From Dichetophora obliterata (taxonomy: Eukaryota; Arthropoda; Insecta; Diptera; Sciomyzidae): a stretch of DNA of 64,000 nucleotides. The stretch spans positions 51,673,253 through 51,737,252 of the forward strand of contig OY986438.1 in the NCBI GenBank assembly GCA_963920525.1. The letters are read 5' to 3'. Of the stretch, positions 22,860 through 34,173 are shown one piece after another. The stretch's first letter is position 1; each line of letters begins with the position of its first letter. Made by a program: the position numbers and the translations under genes. The notes beneath the pieces are model-generated. The model was not told where the DNA came from. It saw nothing but the letters and a program-made list of their open reading frames with translations, and did no database searches.

Positions 22860-23770
22860 GTTTGTTGCAGATAGTGTTGTAATAGTGTGTGGACCATCTT
22901 TCAACAATAATGTTGGACAATTAAAATTGTCCATGGGAGTTTTCTTCGATGTTCTTTTATTCCTTTCTTGTTCAACACGATGCTGCCGCTGTAGAGTCCT
23001 GCTCCTTCGGTTTGTTTGTTCGTTTTATTTATCTTTATCGTTATTGCTGGCTCTTGTGTTAACATAACTTTTATTTTGTTTTTCTATTTTCTTTTTTTCT
23101 TATCATGTTGAATCCTAAATTGTTTATTGCATTTTTTATTAACTTCCATTATTGTTTTTCTGTTCGTTTTTTCTGCACTCTGTTATTTATTGACTGTGGC
23201 TCCAAAGTGGGACAAAAGTGTTTAATTCGCACGATTGACGTCTACAAATAGAAATAAACTTTTGTTGGCCGTTGTTTTGTTTGCGTTTTAAAATTACGAA
23301 CTTTTTTCAAGTTGTTGTTGCTGCCATTGTTATAAATCTATTTTGTAAACATTGTTTTTGTGTCATTTTTTATGCAATGCAATTTTTATGGATGAGTGCA
23401 TATCGGTTATTGCAACTAATGTAATGGACAATAAAACTGATATTACAAACAATGGAATGCTACTTAAGAGTGATGCCTGATTTTAGTAAAAAAGTTTAAT
23501 GGAAAATAAATAATAAAAAATTAAGGCTAGAGTACATTTATTTTTGTATATGTATATGTATATATGTATATATTAACTACATTTAGCTTAATATAAATTT
23601 ATTATATATTTTGAATATCCTGAATGTTGAACAGTTATAAAATCAAAATTATATAAGTGAATGATGATTTACAAAATGGCGTTCTTAACTTTTTCCACTT
23701 CGTTTATTGTTTGCGATATAATTAATATGTAGTTTGGAAATTAATTTTTGGAACCAGATAGAGATTGGTG
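22860..23770. other. No gene recognised
   Basis: T-rich DNA with (TTG)n-like tracts and a 'tatatgtatatg' tract near 23555-23575. It resembles fly intron or intergenic sequence. Confidence 0.4.
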
Positions 23771-23956
23771 CGAAATGAAGAGAATATAACCTACGTAGCG
23801 GCCAGTGTCGAAGAAGATCCAGAAATGTCGATTCGGCGCCGATCAGCTGAATTGGGCATTATCAGAAAGTCAATCAGGCTTATTTTACGGTTGGAGTGCC
23901 TACATCAGTATGAGATTGTGCTGACGCAAGAATTGTAGACTGACGACCATAGACAA
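23771..23956 (+). pseudogene. IS630/mariner-type transposase fragment (helix-turn-helix)
   Basis: About 60 codons read 'VAASVEEDPEMSIRRRSAEL' and then 'GIIRKSIRLILR', an 'LHQYEIVLTQEL' block and a TAG. This is the second helix-turn-helix domain seen in the DD41D proteins at 43200 and 46005 (compare 'AAVAESVREAPSTSFHRRSQ' and 'PYKVQLVQELKPTDHPMR'). There is no catalytic domain and no TIRs are seen. It is an old, truncated relative. Confidence 0.6.
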
Positions 23957-24744
23957 CGCCACACAGTGGTATGTTTGAAACAACAAAAATTATTTTTAAA
24001 GCTGGTTTTCTCAAAAATGTAAGCAAATAGTTTGATAGTCAAATTTCCAGATAAGAAAATCTTAAAATTAGTTTTTTTAAAAAGTCTATACTTTAAAAAA
24101 AAAATACCGAAGTGCAAGTAATTTTTCACTAAAAGAAACTTATTAAAAGAACACAAAACTTGACGATAAATAAATTTTTCCCATAGGTGGAACAATTTTT
24201 CTTAAATACAAAATTTAAAATATATATCCTGAGCTTTAATTCTGTTTTTAAAAGGTTAGGAAAATACTAGTAGTTTTGAAATTATTAACATTCAAAAACC
24301 ACTTTAATATTGAACCCAATTTAAGCATTAAATATGTATTCTTTGTTTGCTGTGTTGTCCGCAACAATGCTAATATGTATGATCATGAATGTGAAACTAT
24401 TTTGTTTTAATTTTTGCAAAAATTTTGCTGCATCCCGATTTGTTTGCGTAGCCGATAATGACAAGCGTTTTTTTAAATTTTACTCTATATTTTAAAAAAT
24501 TTTGCATTTCGAGAGTTTATGATAATGCTAAAATAGCATTGCATAGTTTAAGGGGTTCTCACAGCAAGTGAGAAAGCAAGCAAAATAATAGTCCGCTCGT
24601 ATAAAATAAAAGAGGAAAAAGAAGACAGTTCATATCAAAAGAAATAAACGTGCATGTCTGAATGCTCAAAAACCCAATCAAATCATATATTGATTGACAT
24701 AACTGGTGTAAAATAGGAGCTCATCCAGAGATTTAAAATAGTAT

Positions 24745-25555
24745 TGGACAGGAACATGCACTGACATACGATCGTCTACAACAATCGCATCTACAACCAC
24801 TGTATTCACCACAAAAATTGAGGGTTACATAATTGATCAAATAAAAAGCTGCAATATTGATGTAAGCAGCAGGGAAAATTCTAAGCAATGTCAAATTAGC
24901 TGATCTGGCTTTTAACCAAACCTCCAAAATCGATTTACTCATTGGTGCCGAATCACAGTAAACTCTATTGTCAGTTGGTCGGTTCAAAATTGACAAAAAA
25001 ATTACCCACCTTTCAAAATACGGTTCTCGGTTGGGTAATAATAGATAAAAATAACGCTACAACGGTCTTTTGCAAAATATTTTGTGAGAATGATGAACTT
25101 ATCCAGCAAGTTTCACGATTTTTGTAAATGGAAGACGTCTGTGTTGAAACTAAACTCCAGCAGATGAAAAAAGTTGTGAAAATATAACAAATCCGGATAG
25201 TCAAGGGCGCTACATTGTTTAATTGCCATTAAAAATTAATCCAATAACAGCCAAAACTTTAAATAATCTTTCACTCAACGATATAATGCTCGGAGAACCA
25301 GTAGTACAATATGATCTGTTTTCAATTCTCTTGCGATTCAGGCAGCAGCCATATGCCCTAACTTCAGATATTGCTAAAATGTACAGGCAATTCATACTTA
25401 GGAAAGAAAATTCTCATTTACAAATAATCATTTGGAGAGAATCTGACGATCACCCTTCAAATTCTATGGGTTAAAAACATTTACGGTACGAAGAGCGCCG
25501 CATATCTAGCAACAAGATGTCTCAAGCAATTGGTGGAAGATGAATGTTCACGGAT
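24745..25555 (+). pseudogene. Degenerate BEL/Pao pol fragment (protease to reverse transcriptase)
   Basis: Reading between frames, recognisable blocks are 'SKIDLLIGAES', 'LPTFQNTVLGWVI', 'INPITAKTLNNLSLNDIMLG', 'RQQPYALTSDIAKMYRQF', 'LQIIIWRE' and 'AAYLATRCLKQLVEDE'. They occur in the order of a BEL/Pao polyprotein, from the protease-RT linker to RT palm motifs. The catalytic YVDD block is absent. There are several stops and frameshifts, and no LTRs nearby. It differs clearly from the element at 33697-41848, so it is another, older BEL/Pao lineage. Confidence 0.65.
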
Positions 25556-25639
25556 AAAAAAATATACTCATATTCAGTGGCAATTAAGAAAATCGCGGCC
25601 ACAGATAGCGCACAGCGAATATAAGTTTAAATCAAGTAT

Positions 25640-25990
25640 GTTATTTTCTGAAGTATCAAAATAAATATTCTGGTCAAAATCTACTTAAATCAAAGGGATA
25701 TTTGCTGAGCTATGAAAATTCCTAATCCAAAAAATACCGCATCAAATCAAGCAAATATTTTTTGCGATATTAAAATAAATATTCCAGTTGAAATTTTCCT
25801 AATATTAAGCAGATGATTTCTGCAATATAAAAATTAATATTCCATTAATAAATTACCTAAATCTAGTCGCAATATGCTTGCTATTCAGGATCAATTTTTT
25901 AGCTGAATTATAGTGTAATTTTAAAGTGGCTGAGAAATCAAGCGCAAGTTTTGCTCAATCACAATATAAATTTAGCTAACAGATTTCTAT
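25640..25990. mobile_element. Probable second copy of the 17721 MITE family, degraded
   Basis: The right part (25926-25985) matches 17955-18012 closely ('aatcaagcgcaagttttgct', 'aatttagctaacag'). The left part shares only AT-rich 'aaatatttgct' motifs. The left end and target duplication are not visible. Confidence 0.4.
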
Positions 25991-26154
25991 GTGTATTATT
26001 AACATTAAGTCAAATTGAAAAATTACAATTATTCGGACACTTGAACATTGGTCGCGTGAGTGTAAGTGCATGGTCTTACCCATTCGATCATCGCAGTTGT
26101 TAACTTAACGTCGCTTAGTTTGCTTGATAAAGAATAAACGTAAGAGCACAGAGT

Positions 26155-26752
26155 AAGAATGTCGTATAATTTCGTTTCGTATGGTTGTTTACATAAATAC
26201 TTATGTGGCTACGTTTAATAAAAATAAAATTGAATTTTTTTTGATAAATATGTTGCTTTTTGGAAAAAATACCGTATCAAAATTTTTGCTGTAAAATTCC
26301 TTAAAATACGAAATTTACATAATCAAAAAATTCTTCTTCATGCTTTTGTAACGTGGGGTAATGTGAGTTGAAGTTATCAAATTTTCCAAAAAAATTTTAA
26401 TCAAAATTTCACTTTGCAGAGTTTTTAAGAAAAATCTACTGCACAAAATGCAATTCTTCTTAAAGCATAAGATGGAAAATTTTATAATCTTTTAAAAAAG
26501 TAAAAATTGATAAAAATTGTTTCATTAGTTTCGTAGTTATATGCAAAATACTAAAGACGAAATTTCTTGTTTTTTCGACAAAATGAATTTTTAGCCAAAA
26601 AGCCTTTAAGTCGATTGCGCGACTATTTACCGTTAGTTAATATTAAAGTTTTATATACCAAAATTCATGTTTTTAAGAGTAGAATCAGAAATCAACTTGT
26701 CCCGCGAACTTTTCGAAAAAATCAAAAAAATGGGACGGTCTAATATACATGA
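26155..26752 (+). repeat. Dispersed repeat family A, copy 3 (uninterrupted)
   Basis: This is the most complete copy: it carries 'gctacgtttaataaaaataa' (26212) and 'gttgaagttatcaaattttc' (26370) without the LINE found in copy 2. It therefore serves as the empty-site reference. It ends 'gggacggtctaatatac', abutting the LOA-like fragment at 26774. Confidence 0.65.
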
Positions 26753-26773
26753 TATATATATATTTGATGCCGA

Positions 26774-27600
26774 TCAGGGAGCAGGGTCGATATTGCTGCG
26801 TAGATACAGATCTAATAGCCGTTCTAACGTCTTCAAAATTAATGACGTTAGACTTATAGGCCTGAAACCTTTAGGAGTAGTATGTGATGTCTTCCCTGCT
26901 TTAGGTATAAAGACCACTCTTGCTTTATTCCAAGTGTTGGCAATATATATCAGGCTTATGCAGCCATTGAAAATAATACACAGCCAAGCCAAAGCCAATG
27001 CAACTTCTTGTATTTCTACGGGGTAAACACCATCACACCCTGGTGATAGGGCTTGAAACTGTTAATTGCCCATTTTGGTTTCCTATTGGAGACTATGCCT
27101 TTGGTGTTTAGCCTAAAACGGCTAGGGTGTGGCAGTTATACACCAATAAGAGCGCTACTACCAGGGAAGTACGTATCTAATAGAAGGCTGAGAGACTCCT
27201 CACTAGACACTGTCCATGTTCCATCCGATCTTTTGGAATAGCCGGGAGTGCATGGTGTGCTAGCGATAACATTGCGTAGCCTAGAAGCCTCTGAGAATTC
27301 GTCAATTCCTTCGCAGAATCCTTTCCAAGAGGTTCTTTTAGCTTTCCTGGTTTCAGGTTTGGTCACGCTTGGCTACGTTAAAGAGACTTCTGCATTCGCT
27401 TCTTGTCCATCCAGTACGGATAACAACCCTTTTGGTCTTAGCTTAACCCTTGTTGTCCTTTTAGGACATGAGATAGCAAGAGAGAAATTCATTGCTTTGG
27501 TTAGTACATCCACTAGATCATCTAGATCAGTTGCCAATTTGCCGAGATTTATCGTGTAAATTATACTCAATCTAGCGGGTCAGAGTAGGAGTGTTCCTTT
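26774..27600 (-). pseudogene. LOA-clade-like LINE ORF2 fragment
   Basis: On the minus strand, pieces encode the endonuclease-RT linker and first RT blocks: 'GKLATDLDDLVDVLTKAMN', 'TSWKGFCEGIDEFSEASRLR', 'DGTWTVSSEESLSLLLDTYF', then after a frameshift 'NTWNKARVVFIPKAGKTSH' and 'FRPISLTSLILKTLERLLD'. The RT style ('vvFIPKaGK...RPISLTSF.LKT.Er') fits LOA/I-group LINEs. There is a TAG near 27353 and a frameshift between 27136 and 27000. The piece stops abruptly beside repeat copy 3, so the catalytic YADD region is missing. 27600-27900 may hold more of its endonuclease, but I could not align it. Confidence 0.65.
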
Positions 27601-28669
27601 GACACCCTCCGACCGCCAATTTTGTCGAAGATTAAGTCTGAGCGTTAACATAACTAAGGTTTTAACCAAGACTTCACTTCTATTTTTGATAATAATGGTG
27701 GATTCTTCACTTCTATTGCATGTGTATAGGTTGGTATCTCAATAATCAAAACGTAACTATCCCCTTTCGTTAGTGTCCGTGCTGCGCCACACGGAGTTGT
27801 GGCGCATTTGAGTCGGCCTTTATGATGACCCCTCGTCACGGGCACCGTCCACCAATTTCCTGATTTTATCTAGAGGCGGGCTTTCATCGGGTGAGAAGTA
27901 AGCAACAACCAACCAGTACGTGTCCTTGCCTGACTAAAGGCTGGCTGCAACTATATCTCTATCGCAGTATCTGTGAAGCAAGAAGAAAAAATGTTATTTC
28001 TTGCTACAATGAACGTTCTAGGCATACCTGTATTATTAGCTAATGTTTTGTTTGGTAATTTTATTTATATTATGGTGAGACGTGTTCGAAAAATAATTTT
28101 TTTTTACATTTTTCGAAAAAAATACATATTAAAAATATATTGTAAAAGTTTCAGAAAGTTTTTTTTTTTATATTTTAATCGAAAGGTACGAAAAATCTTT
28201 TAGAAACGTCAAATTATTTTGTTTTATATTGCGAAATTATTTGACTTATAATTTTAAACATATATTTAGAACTTTAACTTTAAACACTTTGAACTCAGCA
28301 ACCCTTGCTTTTTACATCCCCCTCCCTTTTGCATTTTTTATGTACTCGTATAGTACAAGATTACCAAGTTTCATTGAAATCGGAGCGATCAAGTTTTTCA
28401 GTAAGCACACTTGACGTGCTTTGTCCCACATGTTTCTGTAGCAAAAAAAGCCTCTAAGGTAAAAAATCACAAAAAATAGGTTTTCTGTTGAATTAGTTAG
28501 AAATATTTTGATGTAGAATTACGTCTTACAGCGTGGTTTGTATGGGGGCCATTTTCACAAATTTTTTCAAAGTGATATTTGACACTTTGGGTATAACAAC
28601 AGCCTTTAATATTCATCGTACAAAGAAAAAAAAATGCCAAAGTATCAGTTTTAGTGGGAATAAAACGAA
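27601..28669. other. No gene recognised
   Basis: 27600-27960 is less AT-rich and may be an upstream remnant of the LOA-like LINE. 27970-28669 is AT-rich with no domain-bearing frame. Confidence 0.35.
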
Positions 28670-28709
28670 TCTATATATATAAAAATGGATGTATGTATGT
28701 GGGTATGTG

Positions 28710-29288
28710 CCCACCAGGAAATGTGAGCATTCCCGGATGTTACCAGGAAACATTCCATGGAATGTAAGAAGCATTCCCCTTTGTTGCACACTCCATTGCT
28801 TTTTTAACATAGCATGTCATTAGAGGGAAACATTCCTCCCCGCTGTGTTAAAAAGTCATGTGGAAACATTTCTCTCCGCTGTCCATAAAGTGAATTGGAA
28901 GCAGTCCTCTCCCCTGTTTTAAGAATTAATGTGGAAACATTCCTCTCCCTTGTTATGAAAATGGATTCGGCCAGGATTCGAACCCGGGACCCCTGAGCGA
29001 GAGTCGAGCGCGCTACCACTAGACTATCGAATTCTACAATAAGTGGCTAGAAAACAATGATATTAATATTTGCTATTGTCATTACTTGACAATAAATAAA
29101 AGTTTCCACATGCATTCTTAAAGAAGCGGTTTGGAAACAAAATAAATACAAAACTACCCTTAAGCTTCCAAAAGAAGCGGTGGGGAAACAATATAAATAC
29201 AAAACTACCCTTAAGCTTTCAAAAGATACGGTGGGGAATGTTTATTTATCACTTTAAGATGAAAGCCTTCCGATTTTTCCTGGAGGGT
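28710..29288. mobile_element. Nested TIR-like insertion carrying a tRNA-like sequence
   Basis: The insertion interrupts the Helitron leader between 'gtatgtatgtgggtatgtg' and its continuation. Its ends, 'cccaccaggaaa' and 'tttttcctggagggt', are roughly inverted. 'gggtatgtg' flanks both sides, but that motif is locally repetitive, so the duplication is unproven. Inside are about four degenerate ~48-bp units ('gtggaaacattcctctcc') and 2.5 units of a ~55-bp repeat ('aataaatacaaaactaccc'). Confidence 0.4.
28966..29037 (-). pseudogene. tRNA-like sequence (pseudo-tRNA), minus strand
   Basis: The minus strand reads 'gatagtctagtggtagcgcg' (A box) and, 35 bases later, 'ccgggttcgaatcctgg', a sound T-arm with B box. 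The acceptor pairs at about five of seven positions. The middle will not fold into a normal anticodon arm. It may be a tRNA pseudogene or a SINE head. It resembles the sequence at 546-622. Confidence 0.45.
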
Positions 29289-29884
29289 GGGTATGTGGGT
29301 ATGTGGGTATGTGGGTATGTGGCTATATCACGTATAGACTCTGAAACCGCTGAACCGATCATTATGAAATTTTCAGGGAAACTGAACCCACATCTTGAGA
29401 GTGTTCCTGTGAGGTTTGGTAACGATTGGACTAGGGGGCGTGGTACCTCCCATACAAGCCAAATTTGCTCCATCGATCACAAACAAAAAAAGGATATATA
29501 TCAGACGGTTTCAATCGTAAAAAACTAAGATTTGGTAATTTTGTTCAGATGGTTACTGTCGGTAAGTGGACAAAAAATGGGCGTGGTTGTCATATAAATA
29601 CGCCCACTTTTTCAAAATCATGGCAATTCCAGAGTTCTATACACTTTTACAGTGAAACTTGCTATATAGGTGCTCCAAGAGGCGGTTACTATATATAAAT
29701 GTTTTCACGCCTACTTTTACCGCCCACAAATCGATATCTATATACATAAAAAGCAAAACGATGTGTGTCTGGCTGTGTGATGTCTATAGACTCCAAAACT
29801 ACTAAACCGATTGACCTGAAATTTTGGCAGCCGATTTGTTTCAGGTACGATATGGTTGAGGGGAAAAATGTACCACACCTCCCC

Positions 29885-30430
29885 TTTTACCGCCCCCAAA
29901 TCAATAAAATTGTTATATTTCAGTCAGTTTGGGTCGTATAAGGCTAAAATTTTGCAATTTAGTATGTACGGTTACTGTCAATAACTGTACTTAAAATGGG
30001 TTTCCACGCCCCTTTTTACCGCCCACAAAGAAATGAAAATGCTTTATTTCAGACGGTTTTGGTCGTATAAGACTTAAATTTAGTACTTTGGTTTGTGTAG
30101 TTACTGACAGTAACTGTACGAAAAATTGGTTTCCACGCCCCCTTTTTGCGCCCACAAATCAGTGAAAATGCTATATTTCAAGCAGTTTTGGCCGTATGAG
30201 ATTAACATGTGATACCTAAGTTTGTATGGCTACTTTCGGCAACTGAACTAAAAAAAGGCGTCATCGCTATATAGCCACACCCACACCCACTTTTTGAGAA
30301 ATCATTAAAATTGAGTTTGTACGGTTACTGTCAGCAACTGTACTAAAAATTGGTTTCACGCCCCCCTTTTACTGCCCACAAACCAATGAAAACGTTTTAT
30401 TTCAACGGTTTGTATCGTGTTGGACAAAAA
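29885..30430 (+). repeat. Degenerate ~118-bp tandem repeat inside the Helitron
   Basis: About four units share 'cagacggttttggtcgtata', 'gttactgacagtaactgtac' and 'cacgcccctttttaccgccc'. Divergence between units is considerable. Confidence 0.6.
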
Positions 30431-31088
30431 TTACTCTCGGCAAGTGCACTAAAAATAGGCCTGTCCCACTTTAGTTAAACTCACTTTTCAGGGAGTTAGC
30501 GTCGAGTGAAGTAAAGTGCGCCAGTCTTAACCTAAATTGAGCTGAAATTTAGGCAGTCGATTTGTTTCGATTACGAGATGGTTCAAGGGAAATATTTTCC
30601 CGCACCCCTTTTTACCGCTTGCAAAACAACAAAAATGCAACATTTCGCACGGTTTTGATCGTATTAGACTAAAATTTGGTTATTTAGTGCATATGGCTAC
30701 TTTCGGCAGCTATACTGGAAATGGTGAATATATTTTGCATTTCTTGACATTTTCGTATATGGCAGTAAGGTGGTCTGTGGCAGAACAATGTCTGCCGAGG
30801 AGAGTGAGTGTTCCTGTGAGGTTTGGTAACGTTTGGACGAGGGGGCGTGGTACCTCCCATACAAGCCAAATTTGCGCTATCGACCACAAACCAAATAAAG
30901 GATATATATCAGACGGTTTCGATCGTAAAAACTAAGATTTATTAATTTTGTTCAGATAGTTACTGTCAGTAACTGTACAAAAAATGGGCGTGGTCGCATT
31001 AAATATACTCCCACTTTTTCGAAATAATGGCAATTCCGGAGTTCTACACATTTTTATAGTGAAACTTGCTGTGCAGGTGTAGCGTACC

Positions 31089-32014
31089 GTTTCAGTGATA
31101 CAATTTTATGGGAGTTGGACAAGTAGGAGGGGCACCTCTCATTCAACCCAAATTGGTGATATCGAATTGCTTTGAAGTTATAGGTTGACAGCGTCAGAAT
31201 TCAGTATTCGCCCTCAATTTATACATGCAGTTTCATTAATTAAATTTTATGGGCGTACGAAAAGGGGGCGTGAAACCTCCTATTTAACCCAAATTAAAGA
31301 TATCAAGCGACCTATAATCTTTGGGATTATAGGTCGCACAGTTTTTGAATTCAGTATTGGACCTCATTGTACACATGTAATTTTATTAATTACATTTTAT
31401 GAGCGTTGATCAAGGGAGAGTGGCACCTCCCATACAACAAAGATTTGTGATATCGAATAGCTTTGGAGTTCAAGGTCGCACAGCGTCGGAATTCAGTATT
31501 TGACCAAAATTTACGCATGCAGATTTACTGATAAATTTTTTTAGAGTTTGTCGGGGAGGTGTGACACCACCAACTTAACCCAAATTTGCGATATCGAATA
31601 GCTTTGGAGTTATAGGTAACTCAGCCTCGGAATTCAGTATTCGACCTCAATTTACACATGCAGTTTCATTGGCAAAATTTTATGGGCGTAGGGAAAGGGG
31701 AGTGGCACCTCCCATACAACACAAATTTGTGTTATCGAATAGTTTTGGAGTTATATGTCGAACAGTTTTGGTATTCGGTATTCCACCTCCATGTACATAT
31801 GCAGTTTAATTGATTACGTTCTATGAGGGGTGATCAATAGGGCGTGGCACTTCCTATACAACCCAAAATTGTTATATCGAATAGCTTTGTGGATATAGGT
31901 CGCACAGTCTCGGATTTCAGTATTTGACCTCAATTTAGACATGCTGTTTAACTGATAACATTTTATGGGCGTTTGACAAGGGAGAGTGGCAGCAACGCGC
32001 CGGGTTTCAGCTAG
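31089..32014 (+). repeat. ~143-bp tandem repeat forming the Helitron 3' region
   Basis: Units begin at about 31089, 31229, 31379, 31522, 31663, 31803 and 31946, each 'gtttcattgataaaatttta' or similar, then 'gggcgtggcacctcccatac'. The last, partial unit runs directly into the Helitron terminus. The same unit and terminus occur at 46795-47039. Confidence 0.7.
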
Positions 32015-32410
32015 TATCTAATAAAATAGCAAAATCTAAGAAGAAAAAAATTCATATATTCGTATGAGAAATGCACAAGCTGCTTCAGTCGCTGCTTATG
32101 TTGCTTTTATGGTTGTTGTTGTTGTTGTTGTTGTGTGTGTGTTCGTTTGGTTCGAAATAATGTCGTTCGTTGTGCTGCTTTTGTTCTTGTTGTTGTTGTT
32201 TTTATTAATATGTATGTAAAATATACACACACATATATAAATATAAATACACATCAGTTGCTTTAATTTTATTTCGTTTCCAAGATAACTAATCGATTCA
32301 GTTGAAAACGGTGTGCACTTCTAAAAGCACTGAAGCGGACCGTTTCGTTGTCAGCAAACTATGCATTGTGTGTTTCATATAAGCGTACCAATTATTATGC
32401 TGTATATTAA
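32015..32410. other. No gene; (TTG)n/(TG)n microsatellite
   Basis: A (TTG)7 tract followed by (TG)n lies at about 32112-32140, with a second TTG-rich tract at 32180-32200. Otherwise the sequence is unremarkable. Confidence 0.5.
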
Positions 32411-32793
32411 TGTTGATTTTCTATGATTTCAATACAAATTCTAAATGTTTGATAGATTAAATCATTCTAGATCTTAAATACAAATTCTAGTTGTTTGATA
32501 CTTTGAAATCGTTTATTGAGCTTTGGGTCAGGTTAGAACAATTAATTGATCTAACGAAATTTTTCCAAAGAAACAACAACAACAACATTTTCAATATGAA
32601 AAGGAAAACGTCACCAGCTGATTAATTAGTTAGCTGATTGATTAACTAGTTAAAGCAATTAATTGTTCTAACCTGACCTAAAGCTCAATAAACGATTTTA
32701 AAATATCAAACAACTAGAATTTGTATTTAAATTCAAGAATGATTTAAGCTATCAAACATTTAGAAATTGTATTTAAATCATAGAAAGTCAACA
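32411..32793. mobile_element. Foldback (long inverted repeat) element
   Basis: The arms of about 140 bp, 32411-32550 and 32657-32793, are imperfect reverse complements. The outer 'tgttgattttctatgatttc' pairs with 'aaatcatagaaagtcaaca', the middle 'caaattctagttgtttgata' pairs with 'tatcaaacaactagaatttg', and the inner 'caggttagaacaattaatt' pairs with its complement. The ~105-bp centre holds a CAACAACAA tract. There is no coding sequence and no clear target duplication. Confidence 0.65.
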
Positions 32794-33691
32794 TAATAAA
32801 TACCAAGGTCATGTAGAAAACTTTAAGTTGTATATTAGTTTTATTTGTTGTTAAACAATTGTAACCTTTTCTTAAAATAGTTTTTATTAAGCTGCAACAA
32901 TAAACGGAAACTCAACTGCACTACATTGATTTCAATACAAGATTCAATGCATATTTTAGAGTTTTTTGGCGAACGGATGAAAAATAGAAGGGAAAAAGAC
33001 AAGAACAACTGGCAACATTGCTACTAGCTGCTGATATTGTTGTTTTGGTTCTGCATGCGCTGCAAAGGGCCATTCGCTCGGCAATTCTATGAGCAATAAT
33101 TGCTTTCGCAAACCCCCTCATGCGGGCGAATAATCCACAAACTGCTTACGGTAAAGGCAATTATTGCCGAGTGAAAAGCGGGACAAAGAGATCTTGCTAC
33201 CAGAGCAAGAGAATTATTGCTCTCAGAGCAATAATTGCTTTCGCCGCAAGCTCGAGAATTTTCGTGTGTGACGAGTGAAAAGCGGGACATAGTAAGCAAA
33301 GTTCTGTTTATTTTCTGTGGATGATTCGTTTCATCCCCTTAAACGCTATTCAACCGCTGTGATCTTGCTCTTCTCTGTGCGTCGTTGTTTTAGATTTGCT
33401 TGGTAATTGTTGTTGGTTCAGCTAGCTGAAATTTTTTTTAGATGATCTTAATTTTTACTCGATATGAACAGCTGATTTTGACAACTAGCTCGCTTTTCTC
33501 TGCTTTCTACTTCATTTCTCTCCGAGTCGGCCCTACCTGGTTATCTGCCATGAGTTGTAGTACGAATAAAACGAATGTTTATTTTCAGCAAGATAAATAC
33601 AATAGCAAATACAGATGTGTGTAGATACATACTACAGAGGCAGCATATATACTACTACGCAAATTTGCGCATGCGTTGTGCTTTAAAAACT
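32794..33691. other. No gene; palindromic AATT motifs at 33080-33245
   Basis: 'agcaataattgct'-type palindromes recur at about 33089, 33147, 33211 and 33226. 'gagtgaaaagcgggaca' occurs twice (about 33170 and 33270). I cannot assign this to a known class. Confidence 0.4.
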
Positions 33692-33696
33692 CCAAT

Positions 33697-34144
33697 TGAA
33701 TAAAACTCCCGTTTTATTTTTGATTATAAACGTACTTAAAGTGGGTGTAAAAAGTCACTGTTTGTTTATTAACAACTGAAAAAGCTAAAAGTAAAACTTT
33801 ATATAACAAACTTATGTTTAGCTAAGCAGTTTGGGTAAGCGTGTATGTTTCCCAAACTGTGGATGACCCACATCGTAATTATTGGTTAACAAGTATTAAT
33901 TGCAACTCAGGTGTTGCTCAATTAATTAAAGAATCAAAGTTGACCGAGTTTATGTGCGCGTGTTGCATTGTTGCTCAATTAATTAAAGAATCAAAGTGTT
34001 CAAAAGTTGACCGAGTTCATGTGCGTGTGTTGCATTTACTATGTCAACTAAAACGCGCGCACAGAAACTTGGACAATTTTAACCACTTGTTTTGCAATAA
34101 AAAAGTGTTAAAAGAACAAAACATTTTTGTTGATTTCATCAACA
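33697..34144 (-). repeat. 3' LTR of the BEL/Pao element
   Basis: The LTR is 448 bp, TG...CA, and differs from 41401-41848 at five sites. It contains an internal imperfect duplication of ~57-68 bp ('gttgctcaattaattaaaga' occurs twice). The long plus-strand open frame across it is antisense to the element and is not a gene. Confidence 0.9.
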
Positions 34145-34173
34145 TTTTGCCGCATCCCAGGAAGATGTATGAT

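Larger units (their letters stand above)
28670..32014 (+). mobile_element. Helitron composite with nested insertion and tandem blocks
   Basis: The left end is A|TC at 28670 followed by TATATATATAAAAATGGATG. The right end is ...gccgggtttcagCTAG at 32014 followed by T, as Helitrons end CTRR and insert between A and T. A second 5' end (TCTATATACATAAAAAGC, preceded by A) at 29737 shows that one Helitron is nested in, or joined to, another. A ~290-bp block occurs twice (29400-29690 and 30805-31075), supporting this. No Rep/helicase frame is seen, so the whole is non-autonomous. Confidence 0.6.

Noticed and set aside
24733..24996. A minus-strand 87-residue Cys-rich frame as a small secreted protein
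   Set aside because: It is the shadow of the BEL/Pao fragment on the plus strand, and the cysteines come from an imperfect triplet repeat.
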